Notes under the pieces: model-generated | The model's database searches: none | What the model was told of the DNA's origin: nothing | Seen by the model: the letters and a program-made list of their open reading frames with translations, nothing else | Made by a program: the position numbers and the translations under genes | In this document: piece by piece, positions 31,511 to 44,589 of the stretch | Layout of the letters: every line of letters begins with the position of its first letter | Position numbering within the stretch: position 1 is the stretch's first letter | NCBI GenBank assembly: GCA_022749755.1 | Contig: CM040450.1 | Coordinates: forward strand, 8,826,913-8,890,912 | Length of the DNA: 64,000 nt | Source of the DNA: Azadirachta indica | Lineage: Eukaryota; Streptophyta; Magnoliopsida; Sapindales; Meliaceae | Reading direction: 5' to 3'

Positions 31511-34074
31511 ATAGAGTTGCCGATTACGATAGTTTCTTGGTTAAGAGGTTCTTGGGAACGTACTCCGAATGATGGTGATGTTTACATTGGTGGCGAGTTG
31601 ATGCCCTTTTTTGTGTGGATCAAGATAGAACTTATGAACACTTTATGCAGATTGTTTATGCTGGATATGGGATTAATCCATCTGAGGAAACTATCAAAGC
31701 GAAAGCGATCTTTCTTGACTGCGCACAAGTTTTGGGAATGCCTCAAACACCAACATCTATTAACATTGAATCTAGTTTCTGCACCTTTATTAATATTAAT
31801 AATGCAGATTTTATTAATGCGAGGGGTCATTATTACCTGTATCCAACTAAGGAACGCATTAGTGGTAAAGAGCAATCTAGGCCATATGAATTTTAGCATC
31901 GAAGAATAGAGGGAGCCTACCATGCCCTATTCAAGTCCTCTTGTGGGAGTAATCAACTCAATAATGTAATTCTTGCAATGTTGTCAAAATAGGCACACTT
32001 CAATAATGAATTTAATTGCGCAGATGCAAAGGCTCGGCTTGAAGAATACAACTCTCTACTTGTACAAGATGTAAAGCCACAGAATGCTGAGCCAAATGCT
32101 CCCTGGCCCAAGGATGATGCAACCACTATAGACGGAGGTGTTTCTCCTCCTTGCCATAGATAGAAAAAATAGCGACACGCTAATCGTGAATATCATTGTG
32201 AGGTAGGAACCTCACTGATGATGAGGAATATGAGGCAACAAGAGATATTGGTGCTTGTTATGCGTATAAAAGTAGCTCAGTGGCCATTCCATCACCATCA
32301 AATCAATACAATTGGGCAATGCCTCCCATTCCATCATTTACATCGATGGTAAGCGATGCATCATCTAGTACTGTGTTTGGGAATGTATGTGTTAGACATA
32401 TTTACAGTACAAAATATGATAGCCTTTAGGAACCACTTTCAGTTCAAGATTTGCATGTCAAATACGACTCATCTCACTACAAAGTGTGTTCAAGATGGTT
32501 GCAAATGGTGAGTACGGGCGACTAAGAATAACAACGATGCAAATTTTATGTTATTCACATCAAATCAGTACATACGTGTTAGAATATAGTGTTGCAAGAT
32601 GGGCACCGACAAGCAAGTAATTAGTTAAGTGGAGAACTTATGAAAGATATTTTTAAAGATATCAATCAAATTTACACTCCGACAAATATTCAACATGATA
32701 TTCAGATTGAATACGTGGTCCATCTTTCATACTCAAACACTTGGCACAATAAAAAGGTAGCCTTGCAGATTGTCTACAAAGATTCGATTGAGTCATTTAA
32801 GGGACTCCTCGTGTATTGTTGTGTGTTAGAGGATAAAACTTGAGAACTGTGATGGCAATTGAAACTGATGAAAATGACCATTTCTTGTACTTTTTCATGG
32901 CGCTAAGGCCATGTATCCGAGGGTTTTGCAACAACATTTGGCCCGTTATCACCATTAATGGTACTTTTCTTAAGAGTAAATATCGAGACACATTGTTTAT
33001 AGCATTTGCTTAACATGGGAATGATCAAATCTATCCAATGGTCTTTGATATTGCCGATTCTAAAAATGTTGCATAATGAGAATGGTTTTTAGTTAAACTT
33101 TGGTATGCTATTGGGTTAGTTAAGGGTTTGGTTTTCATCTCAGATCGACATAATAGCATAACAAAGAGGATCAGCTCTATCTCCCCTGAGGCGACTCATG
33201 GTTTTTGTACTGACCATGTATCTGAGAATTTAAAGGCCAAGTACAAGATGCGCCAATAGAAGACATACACATTCCTTGCAGCTTATTTCAAGGCCGCAAA
33301 TACGTATCGTAAAAGTGAGTTCACCAAATATACAGACAATTTTAGAATTATGCATCCTTAAGTTGCAAAATACTTGGAAGATCTTGTTGGGTTGCATAGG
33401 TAGGCAAAGACACGGTTTCCGTCAAGTCGATATAACATGCAAACCACCAACATAGCTGAGAGTATAAACTCCGTGCTTAGACATGCTCGTGCTCTACTCA
33501 TCATTCCTTTGGCCGACTTCATAAAATTCCTGGTCCAAAGGTGGTTCTACGAATGTAGAGAGTTGGTAGCCGCTCAAAATGGATACTTTACTGAAGTAAC
33601 CCAATTAAAATTAAATAAGCAAGCTGAGTTGTCACATATCATGACTGTACATCATGTGTCATGCTTTGAATTCAAAGTGAGGGAACGAGAAAATAATGAG
33701 GTCATTGACATACGATCGAAGAAATATAGTTGCAGATTCCTTGACATCCAACAATTACCATGCTTTAATGCTTTAGTCACTTGTTGACATATTCATCTCT
33801 CTCATCACTCACTATGCTCATATTACTACACCACTGACACATAGGTCACAGCCTACTTGGAGCCTATTAACCTGGTTGGTAATGACGTTGAGTGGGTGGT
33901 TCCAGACAATGTTCGAGGAATTAATGTTAAACCCCCTAGGCAACGTCAGCCTGCTAGTCTACCAAGGAAACAACGATTCCCTTCTACTCGGGAAGATTTG
34001 ATTCAAGGAAAGTGTTCCCATTGATTACAAGTTGGCCACAACTCTGCGACATGTCATTATCTGATCCCATTTAA
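31511..34074 (+). pseudogene. mudrA-like transposase remnant (MULE-A, unit 2)
   Basis: Same architecture and most of the same lesions as 1204-3746: ATA instead of the start ATG, the +2 slip in the T run, and TINGTF (Asn for the first catalytic Asp). The SWIM-like segment keeps its first Cys (KKYSCRFLDIQQLPC) where unit 1 has Tyr. Additional private stops, for example in the DRHNS region downstream, make it non-functional. Confidence 0.84.
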
Positions 34075-34402
34075 CCCTAGTGAGTTGCATTTATGGGATG
34101 TTATTTCCATTTGATTTACTTTTAGACGTTTCAAGTTTTGCCACTACGCGATTGCTTCATGTTTTACAAACCATGTTTGATTTCATTATTTCATATTAAT
34201 CTATAGTGAATGTATGAATAATGTCAAAATTTTTATAGTTTCATGTACATCCGTATGTCATTTCCAATTGACTTACTTGTAGACATTCCTAATTTGCCAA
34301 CCTGTGATTGTATCATGCTATATAGACCATAGTTGATTTCATTATTTTATATAAAGCTAATTTGAATGTATGAATAATATCCAAATTGTTAGATTCTGGA
34401 AA

Positions 34403-34505
34403 ACTCGAAAAAACACTTTCGAATATATATGAATTATGCTTTACTCGAAAGTATACTGTTGAGTGAGTGCTCAAAATTTCACTCGAAAGTGCACTTTCGA
34501 GCATT
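34403..34505. repeat. CGAAAGT palindrome block with perfect 20-bp palindrome
   Basis: CTCGAAAGTGCACTTTCGAG at 34482-34501 is a perfect 20-bp palindrome. Further CTCGAAAG copies lie at 34404 and 34444. In unit 1 the same palindrome has decayed at two positions (4166-4185). Confidence 0.75.
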
Positions 34506-35532
34506 CATCAATTGCTTTGTTTTTTCCTTTACCTTCTTAATTTTTTTGAAGTGCAAATAGGTACAAATAAAATCTACAAACAATTAAATTAGAACTATAA
34601 AATATTTTACTAAGGTTAGGAAATTATTTGTTTATTCATCCATTCAATATAGTATTATCGTTATATAAGTAAAATAAATTTTCAATTAAATCAATTCAAT
34701 TACTTGTGTTTATGCAAATTAATTTACGTTAACACTGTTAACTAAGTAAATAAATTTTCAAAGAAGTTGAGAAATTACTTGTTCAATAATTTATTTTTTC
34801 GTTATTATTGTTAATTTAGTAAATGATTTGTCAACAAATATATGTGTCCTACATATCCATCAATGTGATTTGAAAAATACACTACACAAAATGGTTAAAA
34901 CAATAATCGAGATAAGGGTATAACATGCGTAATTGACTTAAAACAATAAGTTATGAACATTAGAAACTATCGTAAACCAATATGAAAAAAATATGTACAA
35001 ATAGTACCAAAAAAAAAACAATAAACTACAACAATTGACTTGCCCATAGGTCTACTACAACTCTGGTCCTTATATACGCACTGTCCTTTAGGCCAAGATT
35101 GAACGAAATCCCTACTCGATCCTAAGTATTGTACGACTATGCAAGTGAAGATCATGCAGTCCCTTAATCCAACTGCTACTATAGTATGCCCTAGATCGAT
35201 TGGATATACGTGAAAGGTGCAAGACGCTTGATCACAACAGTCCGATATCTGTAGGTGGGGAATGTAAATACACAATGATTGTATAGCGAAATCAATCTAA
35301 GCATCCCCATAGGCAAAGAGATTTGAATCATAGACCGTGATCTCCTTTCGCAAAAAATGGATCTTACAAGCTACCCAATGGTCACCATCGAGGTTTACGA
35401 GCAAATACATAACATCTACCTAGATCCAATCTCTGTGTAGTCAGGAATGCCACACTGTCACGAAGGACTCAATGTCTGAGTTTAGGTAGAATGTGCTCTC
35501 GGCCAACGCTCCTGATAGGTACCCTTTATGCG

Positions 35533-35581
35533 TGTGATACTCGAATTTAATGTTGATGAAAACGTATATTGGTTAGGCAAT

Positions 35582-35621
<40 letters not shown>

Positions 35622-37125
35622 TGCAGAAGTTAGAAGAAGAGTACATTTATTTGGGATGGATTATTTCATTAGTGATAGATATGTTTATACTTTCAAAAAA
35701 GAAGGATTTTGAGTTAAAAAAAAAAAGGAGTAAGGGTTAGTGTGAAATTTAGAATCCATAATGCTTCCTTTTATTTTGCTTATGTCGGTTAGGAAAAAAA
35801 AAGGAAAAGAGCAAAGCAAGAGAAAGAGAGGACATGTGGCACGAGATGAAAAAATTATTAGTAAAAGTATATGTGTGTTGGTCAATGAAGGAAAAAAAAT
35901 GGTGAAACGGTAGGAAATATGTATAAATGCCATCCTAACTTTTGTTTTAAATATATATACATATTTTTAGATAACTAAGTTTCAATTATTATCTATTATT
36001 ATTGGATCATTATTTATTATTATTGTTAAATTGATACTAGGAGGTGATTTGAAGAAAATAGGGAAGTCGACAGAATAATAAAATTGTAATATGTTTGTCA
36101 GGTAGGTATTTATATGTATTTGGTGGATTTCGGTTTAAAACTGAAAAGTAGGGTGTTTAATTATAATTGATGTTTTGATAAATGTGTATAAAATTCCTAA
36201 ATCACCACGTGTTGATCCAATTAATTACTTTTCGAATTGGATTTAAATAGTAATTTTTATAAGAATGTTAAATTTATACATACAGTGAGAAAATTATATC
36301 AACACGTGTTGTAATTTTATAAATATATAGTTTGTATGGAAATGCTGTTAAATGAATCAATAAATGAGAATGTGATGGCCATGGTTGTTATTGTGACGTA
36401 GAACTGATGTTTAGAGAGACAATTCCTAAGAATAAGGCCCCTAAAGGTCATTTCTGTTTAGGCAACAATCTTTGAGAATAATGCCCCTAAAAATCGTTTT
36501 TGATGGGAAGACAATTCCTAAGAATAATGCTCCTAAAGTACGAATGGATAGTTTTTGGGGCGGTGGTCCTTTAAATTAATGCCTGTAAAATACACAAGCA
36601 CAAAAATTTATGGAAACTTTTTTATGAAATTATGTGTTTTATGTTGTTGACATGAATATTAAAATTGAAATTCTGATACAATATTCTGTTGTGCTTTTTG
36701 TTGGAAACTAAGAAGTGCTTTTATGTTCAAATTTATTTATTACAAATTTTAAAATTGTCTTTATATATAAATATCTATTGGGCATTAGCTCAGTCCTACC
36801 TTTTAGGTTTAGGCAATATTGGAGATATGTAAGTAGAAGACAAAGGAAACTCCAGGACCATGATTTTACTACGTTTGAAACTATGTGTAATTATACGAGT
36901 AGGATTTTACAATGTATAGTTTTGATGTAATTTCCGTGCTTGTACTTAGATTTTAAAAGTCTTCAAACTGATAATCTTTTGTTGTTAATGAAATGAATTA
37001 GTTGGTATTTAATTTTATTGGAAGAGTTTATAATAAAATTTCAATTTTTACAAGATTACATATTTCGCGTATACTGCATTATAACATAAATTCTGTCGAA
37101 ATTTCTTAGAATTAGGGCTATTACA
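35533..37125 (+). repeat. 5' LTR of the gypsy fragment, unit 2
   Basis: TGTGATACTC to CTATTACA. Contains a (TG)12 run at 35588-35612, doubled relative to (TG)6 in unit 1. Confidence 0.65.
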
Positions 37126-37130
37126 AAAGT

Positions 37131-37142
37131 TGGTATCAGAGC
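37131..37142 (+). other. Retrotransposon primer binding site
   Basis: TGGTATCAGAGC, five bases behind the LTR; complementary to the plant initiator tRNA-Met 3' end. Confidence 0.85.
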
Positions 37143-37920
37143 TTAGGGTTAGGATTTCGTAGACATCTCTTATGATAGTGGAAAAGTTTTAGAGACATTT
37201 TAGCTTATTGTTTCCTGCAGTTTATTATTCTATATGAATTTTTAATTTTAATATTTTTGGTCTTGTAGTATGGGGAGGAGCAAATACAACAAGTGGACTT
37301 GTGTAAATAGGAATGAGCAGTGCGCTCTAAGTGGTATTTTTGTGAAGGACTTGCGAAGGATGTATGCTAATAGGATGAGAGAAAAATTGGCAGGGACTAT
37401 TATGTGGTATTCAAATACTGATTTAGGTCTGGGTACTCCTAAAAATGTAAAGAATAAAGCATTAATAGATTTAAAAGTTTATGGCAAAGGAGTGAATTAG
37501 AATAAACTCGTAACACGACATTTATACTATACTAGAAGATTTCTAAATACTTATAGGACTGAAATGTGCTGGATAAAGAAGTTAAAAGAAAGTTTAGTAG
37601 GTGAGGCAAGTTCCCAGGGTGAGAAAAGTATAACGGGTGAGACTAGTAAAAGGAAATTAGTAATACTAGATCTTTTTCCCATTAGGATAAAGGAAGCTTT
37701 TGAGCCTATTATTATCGAAGACACTTATACAAAGTGGTGGTGGGATGGTGTTGGGAAGACGAACTAAATAATGACTAATCTTTTGTATGTGTATAGTGTT
37801 TTTATATATACTTATATGCTCAATGTATGAATGACTTTTGTTTTACTTACATCATTGAGACTTATTCATTTTGTGCTACTTTACTTTGACTGCTGTAACA
37901 TGAAAATCTATTGTTTCAAT

Positions 37921-38990
37921 ATGTCCAATAATAAAGAAATAGAGGTATCCTCTTCACAAAGAAGAGAAGAGTTTGATGAGTTTCGCAAAACAATGAGAGA
38001 ATTTGTTATCGCTCTTCGTAGGATTACTAGTAATTCACAAATCAGGGTAATGATAATGAAGGTAAGAATATGTTAGTGTTGAGTGAGTTTAAGAAACTAA
38101 ATCCTCTAACTTTAGTGGAAAGTTTAGTCTATTAATTGCTGAGGAATAGGTGGAACAAATTAATCGAATTCTAGATACTATGCAAGCACCCAAAGAGATT
38201 TAGATTAAACTTACAACATTTCAATTGACTGAGCATGCAAATCATTGCTGGAATACTGTTAAGAATACAAAATCGAAGGAAGAATAGACGTGAGATGTTT
38301 TCAAAGAAGTCTTTATAGGTAAATATTCTTCTGAGGTATTTCGTGATGCCATGTTAGATGAGTTTATTCATCTAACTCAAGGAAATATGTCAGTAGCACA
38401 ATATAAGCTAAGGTTTGAAACATTAAGTTAGTTTGCTACCTCAATGATTTCAATAGATAAAGACAAGACTAAGCGGTTTGTAAAAGGTTTAAGGTCGTCA
38501 CTTCAACACGAACTTATAATGTTGAACCTTTGGAACTATTTAGAAGTGGTTGAACAAGCATTGATGATAGAACAAGATGAGAAAGAGGTCAAGCTAATAA
38601 TGGAATCAAAGGAGAGAAGGTCTTACTAGAAGCTTCTTAGGTAGGGAGAGAAGGGATAGATAAAAAGTCAATCTCCAATCCATGATAATCGTGGTCCCCG
38701 CAAGATACCAGGTGTGTGTTTTGAGTGCGGGCAACAAGATCATCACCGAAATATGTGTCTGCATTTAAGGCAGACACAAGGCCAGACAACTGAATTTGTT
38801 TAGGGAAGTACCTAAGATGACAAAAATCCCGTATACCTCTAAGTGTGTATTTTAAATGCAGAGAATATGGCCATTATCGAAACTAGTGTCCGCGGTTGAT
38901 GCAGACACTGAATCAAATAACTAGCTCACATCAAGGGAATACTTAGTCAGTAGCACAACTAAGTTAGTAGGGCAAGCAGCCACAGCAAAG
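37921..38990 (+). pseudogene. gypsy gag remnant with intact first zinc knuckle, unit 2
   Basis: Same gag as 7511-8600. The first CCHC knuckle is intact here (38717-38758, CFECGQQDHHRNMC), while unit 1 has lost two of its cysteines. The second knuckle has Tyr for its first Cys and a TAG before its last, in both units. TAG stops in the gag domain include one before DVFKEVF where Trp is usual. Confidence 0.74.
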
Positions 38991-41479
38991 AAATCATGAG
39001 CAATTGCCTTAGAGATCTCAAGTGTCACAAGGGCGAGGAAGACCTAAAGTTTAGGGATGAGCTTATGCTTTATCTGTAATATGTGATTGTATACAGATAT
39101 ATGTTAGAAATCATGCTTAAATTAACATTTGGTGAAATCACAAGAAAATATGACTTACTCTGTCCTCTAGCCATCACCTTGCCTCAAAGAAATCATTAAT
39201 CTAGGACGGTGTCAATTCGCCTATGTTGCCCTCTATATATGTCCCCGAGTCGCAGTCCACCGAAGGAATTGACCAAAGGTGTCATCGAAAACTAGGCCAA
39301 AAGATGGATCTAATATCTAGGCCCATACTGTAGCCAACTGCTCATCTGCCCACCCTTCATTTGCCTAAAAGGGTTGGTGTACAGGGCCAGACGAGAAGTC
39401 AACCTCTTATAAATGCGACCGAATCAAATTTGGTCGTCCAAATAGTGTAGGTCGATAATACGGATACTTAAGCCCCCTTTAGTGTTGACCTGAACCAAAA
39501 ATATTAGTTAAATTTAACAAAAATATTTTCCATATATCATTTAAGCACAAAAATATAGATATTAAGTAAGCAACTAAAAAATGAACTAACCTGTGCATCT
39601 TGCCCTATATTTGGACACATCTCATTGATCAAAACATGTATGCTATCAAGTTGGCACTGCGATGGCCATCTTACCTCACTCTAAAATCCTAAAAATCAGC
39701 TCGGAGCAAGCTTAGATGTCTAGCAATATAATAGCCTTACAAAGACATATCAGGACGGGTATTGGAGCCACGATTAACGGGGTCATCTGGGAAGAGCTCT
39801 TTGCGATAATTTGTCTACCACGAGGGACAATGAGGCTACAAACATTGTGAAAGATAGTAAACAAATGTAGGGAAACAACTAATCACTGAATGAAGTTCTC
39901 TGTAGTTCAAACATATCAAACCCATTTTGTACGTGTGTATACCTTATTAGGTCTCCTTGGAGTGTTTACTGTCGCGCCTGTCTGATCTGCAGCAGGCAAA
40001 GAGGAAGTAAAAATCCTAGCCGTCCTCGGGATGATAGGAGGAGACGTGTCAGCAGCCTTAGTAGGGGGACTAGGTATCCATGCTAGGGTCAAGTCATCCA
40101 TGAATATAGTCCCTGTATACTCCCCCTAATTTACGCCCACCAATCCTACCACCTGTGTGTAGTAAAATTTTCTTCATTCATCCTCAGTGGGCTCAATATG
40201 CTACCGTACAACTAGTGGTTGTCAAAGTAATTTAATTTCAATTGTTTCCTATCAATGTGGTTCACAAGCAAAATTATTCACATAAAACTAGGTAAACAAA
40301 CAACAAAACATCCATTTAATATGGTATTGTAGAGGGACTCAAAAAGTGCATCCTAAGCTTCCCATTACGAATGTTCTTCTTTATCACCATCCATCTTAAT
40401 GTACATGGCAGATGTTGGTTCATGCATCACGCGAACTATCTGTCAACAGTAGGTAGGATCTTGTAAATCAATATTTGCAAATAAAATTTCAAAAAGAATA
40501 GACATTTAAAAAAAAAAAAGAGAAAAAATCTCCTCTATAACCAAGACATCCCAAAAATTTTAAAACCTGTATATTATCACTGTATCAATTATCCAACCAG
40601 TACAACGCTTCATATTTTGCTACATCACTCACTATGCTCCTTCATTGACAATACAGCACATCACAATAAAACATCAAACACAAACACATATATCCAAGCA
40701 ATCCAACTTTTACATCTTCTCATCTAAATTTATATCTAAACATACGCCATACATCATAGTAAATTAGAAATTCAGTATGTACAAACTCTTACGTATAGCT
40801 GAAATGCCAATAGGAATTTGTTTAGATTGTATTTTGTCATATAAGTCTTGCCCTTTACCTCTGCCTCTGCCTCGGCCAACTAAACTCGGTATTGAGCAGC
40901 TTGCCCTCTCAAAGCTTAGCTCAATGATCAGTAAGTATAGCACTAAGAAACTGATCCCCAGGGATATTCGTTGAACGTATACAAGTCATTAATAAGGCTC
41001 ATCAACCATAAATTTGCTAGATATATCCCAGCTTATCCAATCACCACACGCTCAAGTAGGTAATAAAGCGTGACCTTGACTGCGTCTACATCGTCAATAG
41101 CAGTAAAGTCAAGTACTTGGAATGCACGACCAATGTCATCCAAGCTGGGAGTAGGCTTGGGTCCAAAATACAAATCCTTCAGCCTATGGCTGTCCTCATT
41201 TATATCCGGGTATGCCCTAAATGTAAGTCCAATAATCAGTGCACACTCCATACGAGAGAATCCTATGGGCGTCTCTCCGATCAGAAACTACATCTCCTGC
41301 TTATCCCTATCTGTCTAGACCTCATGTAAAAGGATTTTATGCACCAAGTTTCTATTGAAGCCCAAGAATTAGAGATCCAAAAATTGTCCTAAGTAGCTCT
41401 GCTTGAACATACGTCACAGTCTCTTTGTCAACTTGCCCAATATTTTATTCAGTCTTTTAGACTTAGACAACGTCATCAA

Positions 41480-43910
41480 ATTTCATATATGTGTATAACA
41501 ATAATAAGCAGACAAATCAAATGAGTAAAAAAGTAGAGAAAGACAACACCGAACTTTTACGTGATTCAACAAATCTTCGTCCATGCCCCTAAGCTCTGAG
41601 TTTGAGGATTTCACTACATATGCCTTCAAACCCAAAGACAACCAAGTACAACTTCAAGTAGACTTGAAAAGGTGCCACTCAAACCTTACACAAAGAGGTC
41701 TATATAGGTGCCTCTCCATCCTTTACCAGTGACTTTTGAGTGTCACTTATACCTCATAATCTAATAGTGTTTCCCTCCCACTCACATGCAAGAAGTATAT
41801 AGAAATAACCATGATAAAAGAATTTTATCATGGAAAGCACGAACACTCTTTTCAAAGAATAGTAAAAATGAAAACTAGAGTTTGTAATGAATTAGATGTA
41901 TGATTTACAAAGATAAGCTCAAATTCAAAAATATATAACAAAGTTTTTCAAGTATGCTAAAACTTGTTTCAAATGCGTTTACACTATTACTTATAGTAAA
42001 ATATTAAAAACTAGCCGTTAAGAATAGAAAATCTAAGCTTTTAGAATTTTGGTCGATCAAAAATGACCATTCCATCAACCAAATGGGAAAATTCAGCTAA
42101 ATAAATGTTCAAATTCAACTGGCCAAATTCGATGCCCATTCTAAGTATTGTTCATCAGTTCTGTTGAATCTGCTGGATTAGTTTACATGAATCGAATTGA
42201 AAACCAAAAAGTGAACAGGTTTTGACCAAGATTGACTTTTTAATTAAAACATTGTGGACCACTCAGTTGAACCAAGCAGAAAACTCACTGTATATAGAGT
42301 TCATAATGTATACAGTTAAGTCCATCCCTGGTTGCAGTTTTAATTTAGTCCTTCAAAAACCTATGGCTAATTTTTCCACATTCGAAATATTCACATTAAA
42401 ATTATATAACTATAAGATTTTTGAAAAATATTAAAGACTTTTGTTTTGATAAAAGAAAAAATATATTTTGAGCATTTAAATGCAAATCAATAATCATTTT
42501 AAAGAAACATTACAATTATAATTATCTACCTAAAAAAGTATAACTTTACTCCACATTGATGCTTTGATTTTGGATATTCTTTGAATCATCACAATTGTAT
42601 TCTAATTCTTCGTATTAAAAATCTCACAACAAATACTACAAGTAGAATTTACTTAATAATAGATATCAATATTTTTTATTATCAAAATAATAACTTATAA
42701 GCCTTAGGACTGACATCAAAGACCACTAGGTCACTAGACATGTTATAAGATTTCAACATTAGGACTTCTAAAATACCTGGTGATCATCGAAGGACATGGT
42801 GGCTTGACTCCTTACAATTAAGATTTAAGGGTTCAAAAGCTCAATCTAGAATCAAGGGCCCAACTGTCTCAAATTCAACGAGTGTTTTTCAAAGCTTAGT
42901 AAGCATAACAACTAATGAAAATTTGCCACATCAATTAACTGGACTTTTTAATAATTATTATTATTATTTGGATTTATTTATTAGTAGTAAACATAATTTT
43001 TGTGGTAATAGTCAAAGAAATTACCTGAGGCCATATTATTGAGCTTCAATAAGTGGCTTTTGGTTATTAGCTTATTTGTAGGCATAATTTGTATTTAAGA
43101 TTTATAGTTGAATAATTATTTTATTCTATTTACAATTATCGAGGATTAAGGATTTTGATTTAACAAATAATTGACTAACAGGTATTTTATAACAAATAGG
43201 ATTCTATATGAGTAAGAAGGACACTTAAGTGATAAATATATGAAATTATTGTAGAAGTTTATTCTCCTTCTTTCAAAAAAAAAAAAGATTTTGATCAATC
43301 AAACAATATTTCTAAGGACAAATTCAAGGCCAATAGTTCAATTTGTTTATTGGTTTACTAAAATATATTAGAATTACATTATTAGATCAGGTTAAAAATG
43401 TTAAAAGATTAGAATTTCAAAGAATATCCAAAAATTTTAGGAAATTACATAGTTTTATTTATTTTTGGGTTTTAATATGTTAAACTAAACATCTGAAGGA
43501 AAATTTCAAAACTTGTTTATCCCTGAAGGATTTTGATATGTATAATTTTGAATGATATAAAATTAAGGTTTTTAATATTATTTCAATTTTTTCATGTTAT
43601 GATAAAATTTTGAATGTTACAAGTACTTATCTCTTTAAATATTGAAAGCTTAATTTAAAATTGATAATTGCAAGAATGTGTTGTTTTTCTAATATTCTAT
43701 AATTTTGAATTTCTGTTGCATATTAATTGTTAATTGTTTAAGTACACAAATTTTCCCTCTTGATTGCCTAATTGTACTTTCATGTTAAAGGCCGGTTGTA
43801 TTTGTAAAATGAGACAACTATCTATTTAATTAATCATGCTTTAAATGAGTTGGTGAATATAAGAGCTTCAATTACAGGTGCCTATCATTTATTAAACTCA
43901 TAACACAAGT
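41480..43910. repeat. Repeat X, copy A2
   Basis: AT-rich, gene-free; more complete at its left side than copy A1. It contains one copy of the 72-bp repeat (43103-43161) and ends at aactcataacacaagt (43910), directly before the subtilase upstream region. Confidence 0.65.
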
Positions 43911-44502
43911 TCCACTTATTTATTATTTATCTCATATACATACATACACACATACAGATATATATATATATATCTAAATATATTTATTTCTACTAAGTTT
44001 ATATCACGTAATCTTGATGTCATCCGAATTCTTATCCTTTTCTGTCAAAAATTTGCCTTTTATGTCATCTTTGCTGAGAAGTTCTTAATCATCAACAAAT
44101 GCAAGCGCGCGCCCCACACCCCCCTGCCATAATGTTCCAAGGACCAGAAAAGAAATTAATTTTATTAATTATCTTTTAAAAGCACATTGATCATATAGAA
44201 GCGTGTATTGGATGAGTTATATATTTTTAATAATAAAATAACAACTTAATTGAATCCAAAGTCATCAACAGTGGACTTAAGCGAAATCCGGAAATCGCAA
44301 CAAAATAAGTTGTGTGGGAATTACTATGTATAAATTTATTTTGTTAATTGTTTTAACCGCATTAGCTGGCTAAGTGAAAATATTGCAAAACTCTTGTTTC
44401 AGCCACCAAAATCTTCCTATTATATCTCTATTCTCTATCGTATTAAGTCACTTCTAGTTAAAGAGGCCAAACCAGTCCATAATTGTTGGTTTAATATTAC
44501 AG
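43911..44502 (+). promoter_or_regulatory. Upstream region of the subtilase pseudogene
   Basis: Nearly identical to 13106-13683. A short C-rich insertion (about 44114-44130) distinguishes it. No gene seen. Confidence 0.4.
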
Positions 44503-44511
44503 TATATATAT
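44503..44511 (+). promoter_or_regulatory. TATA box candidate for the subtilase copy
   Basis: TATATATAT about 85 bases before the ATG at 44590, as in the intact copy. Confidence 0.45.
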
Positions 44512-44589
44512 GAGGATTTGGAAGTGGGATTATCAAATTCGTAGTCTTTGTTGGAGGAAAAGAGAATTGGTAGACAATTCAACTTCAAC

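Larger units (their letters stand above)
35533..39070 (+). mobile_element. Truncated Ty3/gypsy-type retroelement, unit 2
   Basis: Same insertion point and same truncation as in unit 1: LTR (35533-37125), primer site (37131-37142), leader frames (37270-37767), gag (37921-38990). Unit 2 keeps 70 bp more in the leader at about 37813-37885. No pol genes or second LTR. Confidence 0.75.
35030..41330 (-). pseudogene. Ulp1-like/DUF1985-like remnant, MULE-A unit 2
   Basis: Collinear with 4700-10925: DUF1985-like part at 41033-41251, linker at 39916-40101 (IPSPPTKAADTSPPIIPRTA), protease part at about 35030-35410 with the LDGDHWVACK motif still readable. Split by the gypsy fragment 35533-39070 and by frameshifts. 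Assigned by motif and by its position in a MULE. Confidence 0.6.
31308..41412 (+). mobile_element. MULE-A, unit 2
   Basis: Collinear with 1001-11004 including the nested gypsy fragment. It retains about 410 bp (41405-41815) that unit 1 lost. Relative to MULE-B of unit 2 it lacks the stretch corresponding to 56025-57668, with the 24-bp repeat array. Confidence 0.75.
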
